DNA of 64,000 nt from Sabulibacter ruber (GTDB taxonomy: Bacteria; Bacteroidota; Bacteroidia; Cytophagales; Hymenobacteraceae): assembly GCF_017355955.1 (NCBI RefSeq), contig NZ_JAFFID010000001.1, forward strand, positions 682,001-746,000. The letters are read 5' to 3'. The position numbers were made by a program, and so were the translations under genes. The notes below the pieces were generated by a model. That model worked only from the letters and a program-made list of their open reading frames with translations. It searched no databases and had not been told where the DNA came from. This document shows positions 41,109 to 50,123 of this stretch, piece by piece. Within the stretch, counting starts at the first letter, position 1; every line of letters starts with the position of its first letter.

Positions 41109-41915
41109 ATGGAGAGATTGAGAGCGTACAACCAGAAGCTACTGGCTTTTATTGGCACTTTGATAGCGGCGGGAGTTCTTGGCCTGTTCCTGGTTGGGGC
41201 TTTTCTGCTGGTAATAGAGCTTTTTGATAACCAGGGAAGCGATTATGAAGAAGCGCCTTCCATCAGTCTTCCGGGCAAAAAAACAGGGGGTACCAAACAA
41301 CAGCAGCGGAAGCAGGAGATTTCCTTTCACTCCCCTGACCTCATTGACACGGCCACCCACCTCTACCTCATTCCGGTTTCACTGAGAAACACTCCGCAGA
41401 ATGTAGATCAGAGAACCATGGAAACCATGGTGGAGGCGGTCACCAGTTCCAGCAGAGGTTACCGCGAGGGCTATCACTACGAGGGAGCATACAGCAACAT
41501 TGTGCTTTATGATCAACCGCGGGGAACCACCCACGCCGTGTTCAACCAAACCGTGAACCTGGGGAGCTTCAGAAATTTTCAGATAAAGGGACAACAGTAC
41601 CTGCTCATCAAAGGCTGCCGCAAAGACACCAACCAGGATGCTAAACTGAACGAAGAGGATTTACAGTCTTTTTATGTGTATGACGTTGCCGCAAAGCGCC
41701 TGCAGGAAATCAGTTTTCCTAACATGGGGCTGGAAACCTACACGGTGCTGCACCAATCAGACCAGATTGTGCTGAGCTTTGGCGTAGACCAGAACCAGGA
41801 CGGCATCTTGGAAAGGGAACCTATGGTGTTGAAAAGGTACTCTCTGACGGATAGAAAGGCCGTAGACCTGATCAACCCAAATCTGGTGAAGCAATTACAG
41901 GGGTTGGTGAAATAA
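41109..41915 (+). CDS. Membrane-anchored protein with EF-hand-like loops
   Basis: The 268-residue protein has one N-terminal membrane helix (about 11-38, LLAFIGTLIAAGVLGLFLVG...), a Lys/Gln-rich linker and a periplasmic domain. The domain contains two Asp-rich loops, DTNQDAKLNEED near residue 178 and DQNQDGILERE near 229, which match calcium-binding EF-hand or dockerin-type loops (D-x-N-x-D-x-x-L/I). I recognise no named family. Its gene stands alone. Calcium binding is an inference from the loop pattern. Confidence 0.6.
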   Translation: MERLRAYNQKLLAFIGTLIAAGVLGLFLVGAFLLVIELFDNQGSDYEEAPSISLPGKKTGGTKQQQRKQEISFHSPDLIDTATHLYLIPVSLRNTPQNVDQRTMETMVEAVTSSSRGYREGYHYEGAYSNIVLYDQPRGTTHAVFNQTVNLGSFRNFQIKGQQYLLIKGCRKDTNQDAKLNEEDLQSFYVYDVAAKRLQEISFPNMGLETYTVLHQSDQIVLSFGVDQNQDGILEREPMVLKRYSLTDRKAVDLINPNLVKQLQGLVK

Positions 41916-42168
41916 TCTGGAGATTGCATAACCTCAGCTTCAGTTAGTACTCAGAACTAGTAAAACGACCCAAAATCGTTTTTGACTTTCCCCCGGTAGC
42001 CCTTACATTCGGGTTTTAAGGAATGGTGGCCGCAAAGTTCTGCAACTAGACTCTCCTTCTTTTCTGGAAGCGAAGTAAAAGTGCCTTGCGGAACAGCATT
42101 CTGCTTTATTAAGCGTTACTTATGCGGCTGTCTTGGTCATCTGCTTCAGGCTGAGCCGCCCTACTTAC

Positions 42169-45111
42169 ATGAGCCCAGAGAAATTACAGTACCTCGCCCA
42201 AAAGCTGGAGGGGGAACTTCACTTTGACAATACTATGCGGACGCTGTATGCCACCGATGCCTCGGCGTACCGCGAGAAACCCCTGGCCGTAGCGTTTCCC
42301 GCCTCGGTGCAGGACATCAAAACCCTTATCACCTTTGCCCGCCTGGAAGGCACGTCTTTGATCCCGCGCACGGCCGGTACTTCGCTGGCCGGTCAGGTGG
42401 TGGGCAGTGGCATTGTGGTGGACGTTTCGCGCACGTTTACCCAGATTCTGGAGGTAAACCCCCAGGAGAACTGGGTGCGCGTGCAGCCCGGAGTGATCCG
42501 GGATGAGCTGAACATGTTTTTGAAGCAGCACGGACTGTTCTACGGACCAGAGACGTCTACGGCTAACCGCGCCATGATTGGCGGTATGGTGGGCAACAAC
42601 TCCTGCGGCTCCAACTCCATTGTGTACGGCAGCGCCCGCGAGCACCTCATCAGCGTGAAAGCCATTCTGAGCGACGGCACCGAGGCGGAATTCGGGGCAT
42701 TGACGCGGGAGGAATTTGAGGCGAAATGCCGGGGCGAGAATACCTCGGGAGATCTGGAGACGCGCATCTACCAGGCCACTAAAGCCATGCTGAGCCACCC
42801 CCAGACGCAGGAGAACATTAGGGCCGAGTTTCCCAAGCCCAGCATCCAGCGCCGCAACACCGGCTACGCCATTGACCTGCTTCTGGAAACCGAACCGTTC
42901 ACCGAGACCGACGAGCACTTCAACTTCTGCAAGCTCATTGCCGGTTCTGAGGGTACGCTGGCCTTCCTGACCGAGATCAAGCTGCACGTAAACAAACTTC
43001 CGCCTAAGGAGATTGGCTTGCTGTGCGTGCACTGCCAGAGCGTAGATGAATCTTTGAGGGCGAACCTGGTGGCCTTGCTGCATAACCCCAGCGCCAGCGA
43101 GCTGATGGACCATTACGTGCTGGAGTGCACCAAAACCAACATTGAGCAGAGCCAGAACCGCTTCTTCGTGCAGGGCGATCCCGGGGCCATCCTGGTGGTG
43201 GAACTCTCTGATCATTCCCTGGCCAACATTGAAGCCCGGGCACAGGCGCTCGTGCAGGACCTACAGCAAAACAACCTGGGCTACCACTACCCGCTGGTAA
43301 CCGGCGCCGATACGAAGAAAGTCTGGAACCTGCGCAAAGCCGGCCTCGGGCTACTGTCCAACATCCCCGGCGATGCCAAGCCGGTGGCGGTGATTGAAGA
43401 CACGGCCGTAGACGTGAACGACCTGCCCGAGTTCATCCGGGAGTTCAACCTTATTCTGGAGCAGTATGACCTGTACTGCGTGCACTACGCCCACGCCGGT
43501 ACCGGGGAACTGCACCTCCGCCCCATCATCAACCTGAAGACCGAGGAAGGCAACCAGCTGTTCCGCTCCATCGCCACGGAGATTGCCACGCTGGTGAAGA
43601 AATACCGCGGCTCTCTAAGCGGTGAGCACGGCGACGGGCGTTTGCGTGGCGAGTTTATTCCGTTCATGATTGGCGAGGAGAACTACAAACTGCTGGAGGA
43701 AGTGAAGCGCGTGTGGGACCCGGGCAACATCTTCAACCCGGGCAAGATTGTGAACACGCCCTCCATGAACACCTTCCTGCGCTACGAGCCGGGCCAGGAA
43801 ACACCCGAGTTTGACACCGTGTTCAAGTTCAAAGACGCGGGCGGCGTGCTGCGGGCGGCCGAGCTTTGCAACGGCTCCGGCGACTGCCGCAAGACGCACC
43901 TCACCGGCGGTACCATGTGCCCCAGCTACATGGTGACCCGCAATGAGCGCGACACCACCCGGGGCCGGGCCAACACCGTGCGTGAGTTCCTGACCCGCTC
44001 TACCAAAGAAAACCGCTTTGACCACGAGGAAATCAAAGAGGCCATGGATTTGTGCCTCTCCTGCAAAGGCTGTAAGTCTGAGTGCCCGTCTAACGTAGAC
44101 GTGGCCAAGCTCAAAGCCGAGTTCCTGCAGCACTACTATGACGCCAATGGCATTCCGTTCCGTACGCGCCTGATCAGCAACTTCAACAACGCGAACAAGC
44201 TGGCGGCACTGTTGCCTGGAGCCTACAACCTGCTGTTTAAGAACTCTTTTACCGCAAACGCCTTCAAAAAGGCGGTGGGCTTCGCGCCCAAACGCTCCCT
44301 CCCGCTCCTGCACAAAACCACGCTACGCAGCTGGTTCAAGAAGCACCAGGCCGAAAAAGTGAAGGAATGCGCCGCGCCAAAAAAGAAGGTGTACCTGTTC
44401 TGCGATGAGTTCACCAATTACAACGATACGCCCATTGGCATTAAAGCGGTGCTGCTGCTGGAGAAACTGGGCTACGAGGTGGTGCTGCCGGAGCACGAAG
44501 AAAGCGGCCGTACCTACCTGTCTAAGGGATTGGTGCGCGAGGCCAAGAAACTGGCTCAGAAAAACGTAGCCCTACTGCACAAGCTGGTCTCCTCTGAGAC
44601 GCCGCTCATTGGCATCGAGCCCAGCTGTATCCTCTCCTTCCGTGATGAGTACCTGGACCTGGTAGACGAAGACCAGCTGGAAGACGCCAAACACATGTCC
44701 ATCCACTGCCTGCAGTTTGATGAGTTTATTGCCCGCGAGATCCTGAACAAGAACATTGACCGGAACCTCTTCAAAACCGAGGCCCGCCTGATCAAACTGC
44801 ACGGCCACTGCCACCAGAAGGCGCTTTCCAGCGTGCTGTACACCCAACAGATGCTGAGCTTACCGGCCAACTACAAGGTGGAAGTCATTCCCTCGGGTTG
44901 CTGCGGCATGGCCGGCTCCTTCGGGTATGAAGCCGAGCATTACGAGGTCTCCATGAAAGTAGGTGAACTGGTGCTCTTCCCTACCGTCCGCCAACAACCC
45001 GCCGAGGTCATCATCGCCGCCCCTGGCACCAGCTGCCGCCACCAAATCCACGATGGCACTGGAAGAGACGCCCAGCACCCTATTGAGGTGTTGTATGAGG
45101 CGTTGAGGTAG
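42169..45111 (+). CDS. YdiJ-type FAD-linked oxidase fused to an iron-sulfur / CCG-domain module
   Basis: The 980-residue cytoplasmic protein joins GlcD-like and GlcF-like parts. Residues about 15-440 carry the PCMH FAD-binding domain (PRTAGTSLAGQVVG, TSTANRAMIGGMVGNNSCGS), then a FAD-linked oxidase C-terminal domain ending GNIFNPGKIV. Two iron-sulfur clusters follow: CNGSGDCRKTHLTGGTMCPSY near 570 and CLSCKGCKSECP near 630. The C-terminus has heterodisulfide-reductase-type elements (HGHCHQKAL, SGCCGMAGSFGY). Members oxidise 2-hydroxy acids such as D-2-hydroxyglutarate or D-lactate and pass electrons to quinones. The start at MSPEKLQ is preferred over an ATG 12 codons upstream. Confidence 0.88.
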   Translation: MSPEKLQYLAQKLEGELHFDNTMRTLYATDASAYREKPLAVAFPASVQDIKTLITFARLEGTSLIPRTAGTSLAGQVVGSGIVVDVSRTFTQILEVNPQENWVRVQPGVIRDELNMFLKQHGLFYGPETSTANRAMIGGMVGNNSCGSNSIVYGSAREHLISVKAILSDGTEAEFGALTREEFEAKCRGENTSGDLETRIYQATKAMLSHPQTQENIRAEFPKPSIQRRNTGYAIDLLLETEPFTETDEHFNFCKLIAGSEGTLAFLTEIKLHVNKLPPKEIGLLCVHCQSVDESLRANLVALLHNPSASELMDHYVLECTKTNIEQSQNRFFVQGDPGAILVVELSDHSLANIEARAQALVQDLQQNNLGYHYPLVTGADTKKVWNLRKAGLGLLSNIPGDAKPVAVIEDTAVDVNDLPEFIREFNLILEQYDLYCVHYAHAGTGELHLRPIINLKTEEGNQLFRSIATEIATLVKKYRGSLSGEHGDGRLRGEFIPFMIGEENYKLLEEVKRVWDPGNIFNPGKIVNTPSMNTFLRYEPGQETPEFDTVFKFKDAGGVLRAAELCNGSGDCRKTHLTGGTMCPSYMVTRNERDTTRGRANTVREFLTRSTKENRFDHEEIKEAMDLCLSCKGCKSECPSNVDVAKLKAEFLQHYYDANGIPFRTRLISNFNNANKLAALLPGAYNLLFKNSFTANAFKKAVGFAPKRSLPLLHKTTLRSWFKKHQAEKVKECAAPKKKVYLFCDEFTNYNDTPIGIKAVLLLEKLGYEVVLPEHEESGRTYLSKGLVREAKKLAQKNVALLHKLVSSETPLIGIEPSCILSFRDEYLDLVDEDQLEDAKHMSIHCLQFDEFIAREILNKNIDRNLFKTEARLIKLHGHCHQKALSSVLYTQQMLSLPANYKVEVIPSGCCGMAGSFGYEAEHYEVSMKVGELVLFPTVRQQPAEVIIAAPGTSCRHQIHDGTGRDAQHPIEVLYEALR

Positions 45112-45116
45112 ATTCT

Positions 45117-45151
45117 GTTTAGGGGCTGTTTTTGTGAAAACAGCCCAAAAC
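45117..45151. repeat. Dispersed intergenic hairpin (after the YdiJ-type gene)
   Basis: GGGCTGTTTT (45123-45132) and AAAACAGCCC (45137-45146) pair perfectly with loop TGTG, with outer GTTTA / AAAAC. It starts six bases after the stop codon and marks the boundary with the AT-rich region. Confidence 0.8.
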
Positions 45152-45160
45152 AGAAATGAA

Positions 45161-45188
45161 TATTATATATTATATATTATATATTATA
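45161..45188. repeat. Tandem repeat, four copies of TATTATA
   Basis: Four uninterrupted copies of a 7-bp unit of only A and T. It lies at the junction between normal-composition DNA and the AT-rich three-gene module, where slippage or insertion is plausible. Confidence 0.9.
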
Positions 45189-45366
45189 TTTGATTATCCA
45201 TTTCGGTTTATCCTATTCACTCTAGATGGAAAAACGAATATATGGCTTCTTGTAAAAGACTAATAAACATATTTTAGCTTTGTTTACTACAGTTAGCTGC
45301 AATGCAAAGCCTGCATCAAGTCATTAACATTTACTTTATTAATTCTATAAACAAACATAATTTTTC

Positions 45367-45735
45367 ATGGAAGAATATCAAATAAAAACAAAAGTCAATT
45401 CTGCTATTGAACAATGGGTAAACCTTCAGAATAGGCGAGGCATCCATGTTAACATAACACCAAGAGCTGTTGATTTTATATTTGAATTAATCACTAACAT
45501 ACAATTAGATCCATCCAAGTATTGGCGAAAAATAGATAACTACAATTATAACTCTGCCCAAGAGTTTGCCATTTCATTAATTCCTAATGCTTTAAATGAA
45601 ATAATTATATCCCGTGATTTCCGGTATAGAATTTTTAAAAATTCATCATCGATCACCATTAGTAGTTGGGAATTATGGAGGGCTTTATCAGAAGTACTTA
45701 CAACCTTTTGTTTTATTCCTGAAGATGATATGTAA
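45367..45735 (+). CDS. Unknown protein, first gene of AT-rich three-gene module
   Basis: The 122-residue soluble protein has no signal peptide, membrane helix or recognised motif. It is predicted mainly helical (KTKVNSAIEQWVNLQNR, PRAVDFIFELITNI) with a Trp-containing C-terminal helix (SWELWRALSEVLTTF). It starts at an ATG after a short AT-rich stretch and is followed after six bases by the membrane protein gene, so the two are almost certainly cotranscribed. Base composition is far more AT-rich than the flanking core genes, a sign of horizontal transfer. Function unknown. Confidence 0.6.
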   Translation: MEEYQIKTKVNSAIEQWVNLQNRRGIHVNITPRAVDFIFELITNIQLDPSKYWRKIDNYNYNSAQEFAISLIPNALNEIIISRDFRYRIFKNSSSITISSWELWRALSEVLTTFCFIPEDDM

Positions 45736-45741
45736 AAGAAT

Positions 45742-46314
45742 ATGCCTACTCCAGTTCAACAACAAGGCTCAGAAGACATAACTGAAGCTTACAAAGCAGT
45801 CATTGAATTTAACAAAGTGATTATTTCATTATCATCAGCAGTCTTGGCTGCATTAATTTCTTATTTAGTATCTCAAGATTTTCCATTGAATGCCAGAAAT
45901 ATAGGAAGCTCCATTGCCTTAATCATTTCACTCTTATTTTCACTATCGGGCTTTGGGAGAGCAATTCCTGCAATACAAAAAAAACAGCCTAGAAAACTAG
46001 CTGTTAGACTTTCTAATATTGGTGGTTTCGTTATGTTATTTGGAATAACATTAATATTCTTGATAAAAAAAGAAGAAGAAAAAAAAATTGATGATATTCT
46101 GAAAGAAATTGAAAAGACGTCGTCAGTTATTGAATACAATTTACAACCAAAAAATTGCAAAAGCTTTAAATTTAAAGACAAAAGCTATATTCTATATTAT
46201 ACTTATGATTCAATTGATGTTGAAGTAGACTACTCATTGGAAAAAGACAGGATTTTATCTCTGACTAAGACAATTATTAAACATTCAAATACAAGCAGTG
46301 ATTACCAAGAATAA
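45742..46314 (+). CDS. Three-helix membrane protein with cytoplasmic C-terminal domain
   Basis: The 190-residue protein has hydrophobic helices at about 26-44, 54-74 and 90-108, preceded by a polar N-terminus and followed by a Lys/Glu-rich helix (KKEEEKKIDDILKEIEK) and an 80-residue soluble domain. There is no signal peptide. Small membrane proteins with a soluble domain next to a sensor protein are typical effectors in abortive-infection modules, which is why it is of interest; that role is an inference. It lies six bases after the gene at 45367 and 101 bases before a DUF4062 gene. Strong AT bias. Confidence 0.6.
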   Translation: MPTPVQQQGSEDITEAYKAVIEFNKVIISLSSAVLAALISYLVSQDFPLNARNIGSSIALIISLLFSLSGFGRAIPAIQKKQPRKLAVRLSNIGGFVMLFGITLIFLIKKEEEKKIDDILKEIEKTSSVIEYNLQPKNCKSFKFKDKSYILYYTYDSIDVEVDYSLEKDRILSLTKTIIKHSNTSSDYQE

Positions 46315-46415
46315 AGCTAAATTTTTCAGCTTTACATTATTTATAAAGGAGGATAAAGTGTGCAATTCACAAAAACCTGTCCCATTAACATAAATCATCT
46401 TTCATATACATAATT

Positions 46416-47360
46416 ATGGCAGCACCAAGAGTTTTTGTAAGTTCAACTTGTTATGACCTAAAATACATAAGAGAAAATTTAAAATTTTTTATAAGAACAA
46501 TAGGGTATGAGCCCATTTTAAGCGAAGACGGAGATGTATTTTATAATCCTAAGATGCATACACATGACTCTTGTTTATCAGAAATTGAGACAACACAAAT
46601 GTTAGTTTTAATAATAGGAGGAAGATATGGTGGCAAGTTTAAAGATTCTGAAACATCTATAACTAACGCAGAATATAATAATGCGGTAAAGAATAGAATC
46701 CCAATTTTTGCATTAGTCGAAAGTGGCGTATATGGCGATCATTTTGTTCATCATAAGAATAGAGATAATACTACTATCAAATATCCTTCTGTTGATAACA
46801 TTAAGATTTTTGATTTCATTGATGAGGTTAGAAAAAATGCTGTAAATAACGCTTTAGTACCCTTTCGTGATTTTGCAGATATTGAAAGCTATTTAAAGAA
46901 ACAATGGGCGGGCATGATGCACTATTATTTGACAACAGAATCAGAAACAAGAAGAGTTAGTGATTTATTAAGCGAAATTTCTGTTGCTACTCAGAAAATA
47001 GAATATTTCACAAAAAATATTGCAACAAATACTGCTGATAAAAAAACATTAATAGATATCAAGCTTTATGATGCAATGATTGGTAATCAAGCTGTTTCCA
47101 TTTTAACAGCAAATTGGGGTCTTAAAATCACCCCATATGTAATTCTTAAAAATACTACTATCGATGAAGTCACAGGTAATAAAATTATGATTGCTGATAG
47201 TGAGGGGCATGTAGTATATAGTGGACCAGAATGCAAACTCAGTAAATCAGCATATGATTCTACAAGCAGATATTACGCCAATTTAAGAAAGAATTTTATT
47301 AAAATTATTAAAGGAAATGGTATGACACTCGAAGAATATTTAGAGCAAGAACAGAAATAG
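46416..47360 (+). CDS. DUF4062-domain protein, candidate sensor of a defence module
   Basis: The 314-residue protein starts PRVFVSSTCYDLKYIRENLKFFIRTIGYEP, then SEIETTQMLVLIIGGRYGG and NRIPIFALVES. This Rossmann-like DUF4062 pattern (VSSTxxDL, hxIIGxRYG) is distantly TIR-like and often sits at the N-terminus of NACHT or other conflict-system proteins. No ATPase domain follows here; instead there is a C-terminal half of about 150 residues I do not recognise (MMHYYLTTESETRRVSDLLSEIS ... EEYLEQEQK). Strongly AT-rich. With the two genes upstream it makes a compact module. Confidence 0.75.
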   Translation: MAAPRVFVSSTCYDLKYIRENLKFFIRTIGYEPILSEDGDVFYNPKMHTHDSCLSEIETTQMLVLIIGGRYGGKFKDSETSITNAEYNNAVKNRIPIFALVESGVYGDHFVHHKNRDNTTIKYPSVDNIKIFDFIDEVRKNAVNNALVPFRDFADIESYLKKQWAGMMHYYLTTESETRRVSDLLSEISVATQKIEYFTKNIATNTADKKTLIDIKLYDAMIGNQAVSILTANWGLKITPYVILKNTTIDEVTGNKIMIADSEGHVVYSGPECKLSKSAYDSTSRYYANLRKNFIKIIKGNGMTLEEYLEQEQK

Positions 47361-47406
47361 CGTTAAACTAAGCAGCTAAATATTAAGTGCGTGTCCCTTC
47401 ACACCT

Positions 47407-47913
47407 ATGCCTTTTAGTACCCTTAACACTACCATCCTGGCACCTCCCGCTGTTTGTTTTGATTTGTCCAGAAGCGTTGATCTGCATCAGGTTTCTACCG
47501 CACAAACAGAAGAGAAGGCCATCAAAGGAGTAGTAGCGGGCTTGATGGAGTTAGGAGATTCTGTCACATGGGAAGCAAAACACCTGAGCTTTCGGCAAAG
47601 ATTGAGCAGCCACATTACAGCATTTGAGCGACCGTATTCCTTTGCAGATGAAATGCTCACTGGCGCTTTCAAAAGCTTCAGGCATGTGCACAGGTTTGAG
47701 GTTTTAGCCGGAGGGGCTACGCGCATGACAGATGTGTTCCACTATACCTCGCCTTTGGGTGTGCTGGGCAAGCTAGCAGATTACCTGTTTCTAAAGCAGT
47801 ACATGACGTACCTGCTTTTGGAGCGAAACCGGGTGATCAAAGAAGTGGCTGAAAGCGGCAAGTGGCAGGAGGTGCCGTTTAGCCTAACAGTTGTGCAACA
47901 TTTTATGCTATAA
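47407..47913 (+). CDS. SRPBCC-family protein, paralogue of 56268-56765
   Basis: The 168-residue protein has the SRPBCC (Bet v1-like) pattern seen in so-called cell-division-inhibitor proteins: an N-terminal strand (TTILAPPAVCFDLSRSVDLH), central strands around GDSVTWEAKHLSFRQRLSS and MLTGAFKSFRHVHRFE, and a long C-terminal helix (LADYLFLKQYMTYLLLERNRVIKEV). Ligand unknown. It is nearly identical over most of its length to the protein at 56268, on the same strand; the last ten residues differ. Composition is back to normal, so it marks the right edge of the AT-rich module. Confidence 0.78.
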   Translation: MPFSTLNTTILAPPAVCFDLSRSVDLHQVSTAQTEEKAIKGVVAGLMELGDSVTWEAKHLSFRQRLSSHITAFERPYSFADEMLTGAFKSFRHVHRFEVLAGGATRMTDVFHYTSPLGVLGKLADYLFLKQYMTYLLLERNRVIKEVAESGKWQEVPFSLTVVQHFML

Positions 47914-47928
47914 ACCCCACCATCAAAA

Positions 47929-48546
47929 TTGACTACTACAAGACTTCACTATCTATCTGGCCTCATATTAGCTATTTTTACCGGGCTTCATTTATTCAAC
48001 CACCTCTACAGTATTGCAGGAGCTGACCAGCATATAGAGGTTATGAAAAGCCTGCGCCTTGTATACCGCAACTTTCTTGTGGAGACAATACTACTGTTGG
48101 CCGTGCTTTTACAAATAGTGTCGGGCATTAAGCTCTTCGATAAAAACCGGAAGGCAGCTTCCAGCAACATTGATAAATTGCATCGTTGGACAGGACTTTA
48201 CCTGGCGGTTTTCTTTGTCATTCATGTAGGCTCTGTATTAGTGGGACGTACTGTTTTACACCTGGACACCAACTTCTATTATGGCGTGGCAGGATTGAAT
48301 ACTTTTCCATTCTACCTGTTCTTTATTCCCTATTACGGGCTTGCCACCATCTCCTTTTTCGGGCATATGGCAGCAATTCACAGCAAGAAAATGAAACAGG
48401 CGGTTTTTGGCTGGACACCACAAAAGCAAGCAAAAGCGATATTGGGCTTCGGTATTATCTTGACAGCCTTTCTGTTCTATGGCTTGACCAACCGTTTTAG
48501 AGGAGTGGAAGTCCCAACCGAATACAATGTTCTTATTGGAAAATAA
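47929..48546 (+). CDS. Five-helix membrane protein, possibly cytochrome b-like
   Basis: The 205-residue protein starts at TTG, 15 bases after the SRPBCC stop; no ATG precedes the first hydrophobic helix. Five membrane helices are visible at about 8-28, 48-66, 86-108, 126-146 and 168-188. Histidines lie in or next to helices (GLHLFNHLYS, DKLHRWTGLYLAVFFVIHVG, FFGHMAAIH), as in heme-binding succinate dehydrogenase-type cytochromes b. No partner flavoprotein or iron-sulfur gene is adjacent, so a heme role is a guess. Confidence 0.55.
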   Translation: MTTTRLHYLSGLILAIFTGLHLFNHLYSIAGADQHIEVMKSLRLVYRNFLVETILLLAVLLQIVSGIKLFDKNRKAASSNIDKLHRWTGLYLAVFFVIHVGSVLVGRTVLHLDTNFYYGVAGLNTFPFYLFFIPYYGLATISFFGHMAAIHSKKMKQAVFGWTPQKQAKAILGFGIILTAFLFYGLTNRFRGVEVPTEYNVLIGK

Positions 48547-48807
48547 AACGGACGCACAACACTGTATTGCTACTATGCGTAGGGTCTACTCTCCTTTTCA
48601 AAAAAATTGGTAATTATCCGTAAAAGGCAGCAAGCTTTTTGCAACACGGTTCATCCGCACACCGGCAATACATCTCACTTTAGCCGTCTCCTTCCCGAAG
48701 GTTAGAACCTAAAGATATAGGGGGAAAGAAGAATTCCTGACAACCCCACCGGAATTTATCGGTAACAGTTTCTAGAACTACTATCTAAAACCAAAGTAAC
48801 ACACACT

Positions 48808-49821
48808 ATGAAAGCAATTGGATTTAAAACGTCATTACCCATTGAGGAAGCAGATAGCTTTCTTGAGTATGAAAAAGAAATACCAACTGCGCAAGGAAAA
48901 GACATTCTGGTAAAGGTGGACGCCATATCGGTCAACCCTGTAGATTATAAAATTAGAAGAAACAGCCTCAAAGACAAGCAACAGGATACGCCTAAGGTCA
49001 TTGGTTGGGATGCGATAGGTAAAGTAGAGGCTACCGGCGAGGAGGTGACCCTCTTCCAGAAAGGTGACAGGGTATTTTATGCAGGAGACCTCACAAGAGA
49101 AGGCTCTAACCAGGAGTACCAGTTAGTAGATGAACGCATTGTAGGCTTCGCCCCGAAAAACATCAGCATGGAACAAGCTGCCGCCATGCCGCTTACGTCC
49201 CTAACTGCCTATGAACTGTTCTTTGACCATTTCCAATTGAGCAAAGAGAAAGATGCAGGCAAAACCCTACTTATTATTGGCGGTGCAGGAGGTGTTGGTT
49301 CCGTTGCCATCCAACTGGCTAAAAAGCTGCTGGGCTTAACCGTTATTGCCACCGCATCAAGAGACGTTACCATTGACTGGTGCAAAAAAATGGGCGCAGA
49401 TCATGTAGTCAACCACACAAACCTGGTGAGTGAGGTAAAAAACCTCGGCTTTGAACAGGTAGACTTTGTTGTAGACTTTGTAGACCTGAATCAATACTGG
49501 GAGGCCATTGTAGAACTCATCAAACCGCTGGGAAAGGTAGGTTCCATCAGCGACCCGACAGAACCTGTAAAATTGAATCAGCTAAAAAGAAAGAGTGTGA
49601 GCTTTTATTGGGAGCTTATGTTTACCCGTTCTTTGTACCAGACAGAAGACATGGTAGAGCAGCATCACATCCTAAACAAAATTGCTCAACTGCTGGATGA
49701 GGGCACCTTACAACCAACCCTTAACACCACCATGCACGGCTTGACTGCTGAAAACATCAAAGAAGCGCATTGTTTATTAGAAAGCGGCAAAGCCATTGGA
49801 AAAGTGGTAGTGAAATTCTAA
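48808..49821 (+). CDS. Zinc-type alcohol dehydrogenase-like / quinone oxidoreductase (MDR family)
   Basis: The 337-residue NAD(P)-dependent reductase starts MKAIGFKTSLPI and has the MDR layout: a GroES-like domain with VDAISVNPVDYKIRR and VIGWDAIGKVEATG, and a Rossmann domain with the nucleotide-binding GGAGGVGSVAIQLAKKL near residue 153. AAMPLTSLTAYE is typical of the ZADH/quinone reductase subgroup, which usually lacks the catalytic zinc. Substrate unknown. It is a single-gene unit; the upstream gap (48547-48807) shows no other gene. Confidence 0.85.
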   Translation: MKAIGFKTSLPIEEADSFLEYEKEIPTAQGKDILVKVDAISVNPVDYKIRRNSLKDKQQDTPKVIGWDAIGKVEATGEEVTLFQKGDRVFYAGDLTREGSNQEYQLVDERIVGFAPKNISMEQAAAMPLTSLTAYELFFDHFQLSKEKDAGKTLLIIGGAGGVGSVAIQLAKKLLGLTVIATASRDVTIDWCKKMGADHVVNHTNLVSEVKNLGFEQVDFVVDFVDLNQYWEAIVELIKPLGKVGSISDPTEPVKLNQLKRKSVSFYWELMFTRSLYQTEDMVEQHHILNKIAQLLDEGTLQPTLNTTMHGLTAENIKEAHCLLESGKAIGKVVVKF

Positions 49822-49932
49822 AAGACAAAACCGCATAGTAATCCTTCAGGCTGGCGCAACCAATTCAACGACTCTACTGGTAGGCATCCGAAGCATTCAA
49901 TTGAAGTGTTTTTTTAGGCGTTGGTGTAGTTC

Positions 49933-49967
49933 GTTTAAGGGCTAATTTAAAATACTAGCCCTTAAAC
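49933..49967. repeat. Dispersed intergenic hairpin (before the cassette array)
   Basis: GTTTAAGGGCTA (49933-49944) and TAGCCCTTAAAC (49956-49967) are perfect 12-bp arms with an AT loop. It lies in the 302-base gap (49822-50123) between the oxidoreductase gene and the first cassette gene. Confidence 0.8.
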
Positions 49968-50048
49968 AGAAAATTAAGTCTGAGTCATGTATTGTATTCG
50001 GAAGTGCAGTTCCGCTTATCAAGCCACTTTTGACCGGATAAACGGAAA

Positions 50049-50108
50049 TTTAACTCTGTTCAAGGAGCCAATAACCGGAACAGCTCCATATGTACAATAG
50101 TTAGCTAC
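50049..50108 (+). other. Integron attC-like recombination site (attC 0)
   Basis: A folded site: TTAACTCTGTTC...GGAGC pairs imperfectly with GCTCC...GTACAATAGTTAG, with the CAATAACCGGAACA loop between. It ends in the core-like GTTAGCTAC (50100-50108). That core is the exact reverse complement of GTAGCTAAC at 50536-50544, at the end of the next gene, as expected for the two ends of one gene cassette. Confidence 0.65.
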
Positions 50109-50123
50109 AAGATTAAATATAAA

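Noticed and set aside
42184..43215. Long open frame (343 codons) opposite the FAD-linked oxidase
   Set aside because: Antisense shadow of a well-supported gene; no motif or start context supports it. The same applies to long frames at 8838-9758 and 26570-27445.
45161..45188. AT repeats considered as a CRISPR array or origin iterons
   Set aside because: Four 7-bp units without spacers are a microsatellite; no cas, dnaA or rep gene is nearby. No CRISPR array was seen anywhere in the window.
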